A program made the position numbers and the translations under genes. From CAZNQW01 sp964575225 (GTDB lineage Bacteria > Chloroflexota > Anaerolineae > JAAYZQ01), in NCBI GenBank assembly GCA_964575225.1, contig CAZNQW010000244.1:1-5782 (forward strand): a stretch of DNA of 5,782 bases, given 5' to 3'. Positions 5,752-5,782 of this stretch are shown piece after piece; the stretch's first letter is position 1; each line of letters begins with the position of its first letter. The notes below the pieces were generated by a model. It made no database searches. It was not told where the DNA came from and saw only the letters and a program-made list of their open reading frames with translations.

Positions 5752-5782
5752 CCGTGCAGAGATCAGCCAGTACCTCTTTCGG
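5730..5782 (+). repeat. 53-bp direct repeat, copy B, at the window edge
   Basis: This copy is identical to 3981-4033 and begins exactly where IS110 coding sequence stops. It probably represents the left end of a second copy of the same insertion element, inserted in the IS110 transposase and running off the window. Only one 26-bp unit is present here, against two in tandem at 3955-4006. Confidence 0.92.

Overview
The window is bacterial DNA, GC-rich, with strong Shine-Dalgarno sites and compact gene spacing. I cannot name the organism. The gene set (large M28 peptidase, M42 peptidase, classical SDR) and transposases of this style would suit a Chloroflexota-like or other environmental bacterium, but that is a weak inference. 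The sequence is clearly a short-read draft assembly: it opens with an uncut Illumina adapter, contains a 10-N gap, and ends inside a repeat.

Bases 1-45 are sequencing adapter, not genome. Bases 71-2943 hold a two-gene operon on the plus strand: a 659-residue zinc aminopeptidase of the M28 type (DUF4910-like, with a PA-like insert and a winged-helix-like C-terminus), then 17 bases later an M42 aminopeptidase. The N run falls in the middle of the M42 gene and hides most of its active site. Both enzymes belong to the clan MH co-catalytic metallopeptidases, so the pair probably trims amino acids from peptides. After 122 bases comes a complete classical short-chain dehydrogenase/reductase (3066-3842), closed by a strong, probably bidirectional, intrinsic terminator (3907-3949).

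From 3955 to the end the window is mobile-element debris. It starts with two tandem 26-bp units that look like transposon ends. Next, on the minus strand, comes a DDE (integrase-core) transposase that lacks its N-terminus and has lysine in place of the catalytic glutamate. Then comes the C-terminal half of an IS110-family transposase, also on the minus strand. That gene is cut at base 5729/5730 by another copy of the 26-bp unit, and a 53-bp exact direct repeat (3981-4033 and 5730-5782) runs to the window edge. The likely history is nested insertion, with the assembly breaking where the repeated element begins.

I did not find a new defence or metabolic system. The points most worth checking are the hidden M42 active site, the E-to-K transposase, the exact repeat-to-IS110 junction, and a run of small hairpins just after the IS110 stop codon that could belong to the end or guide RNA of that element.
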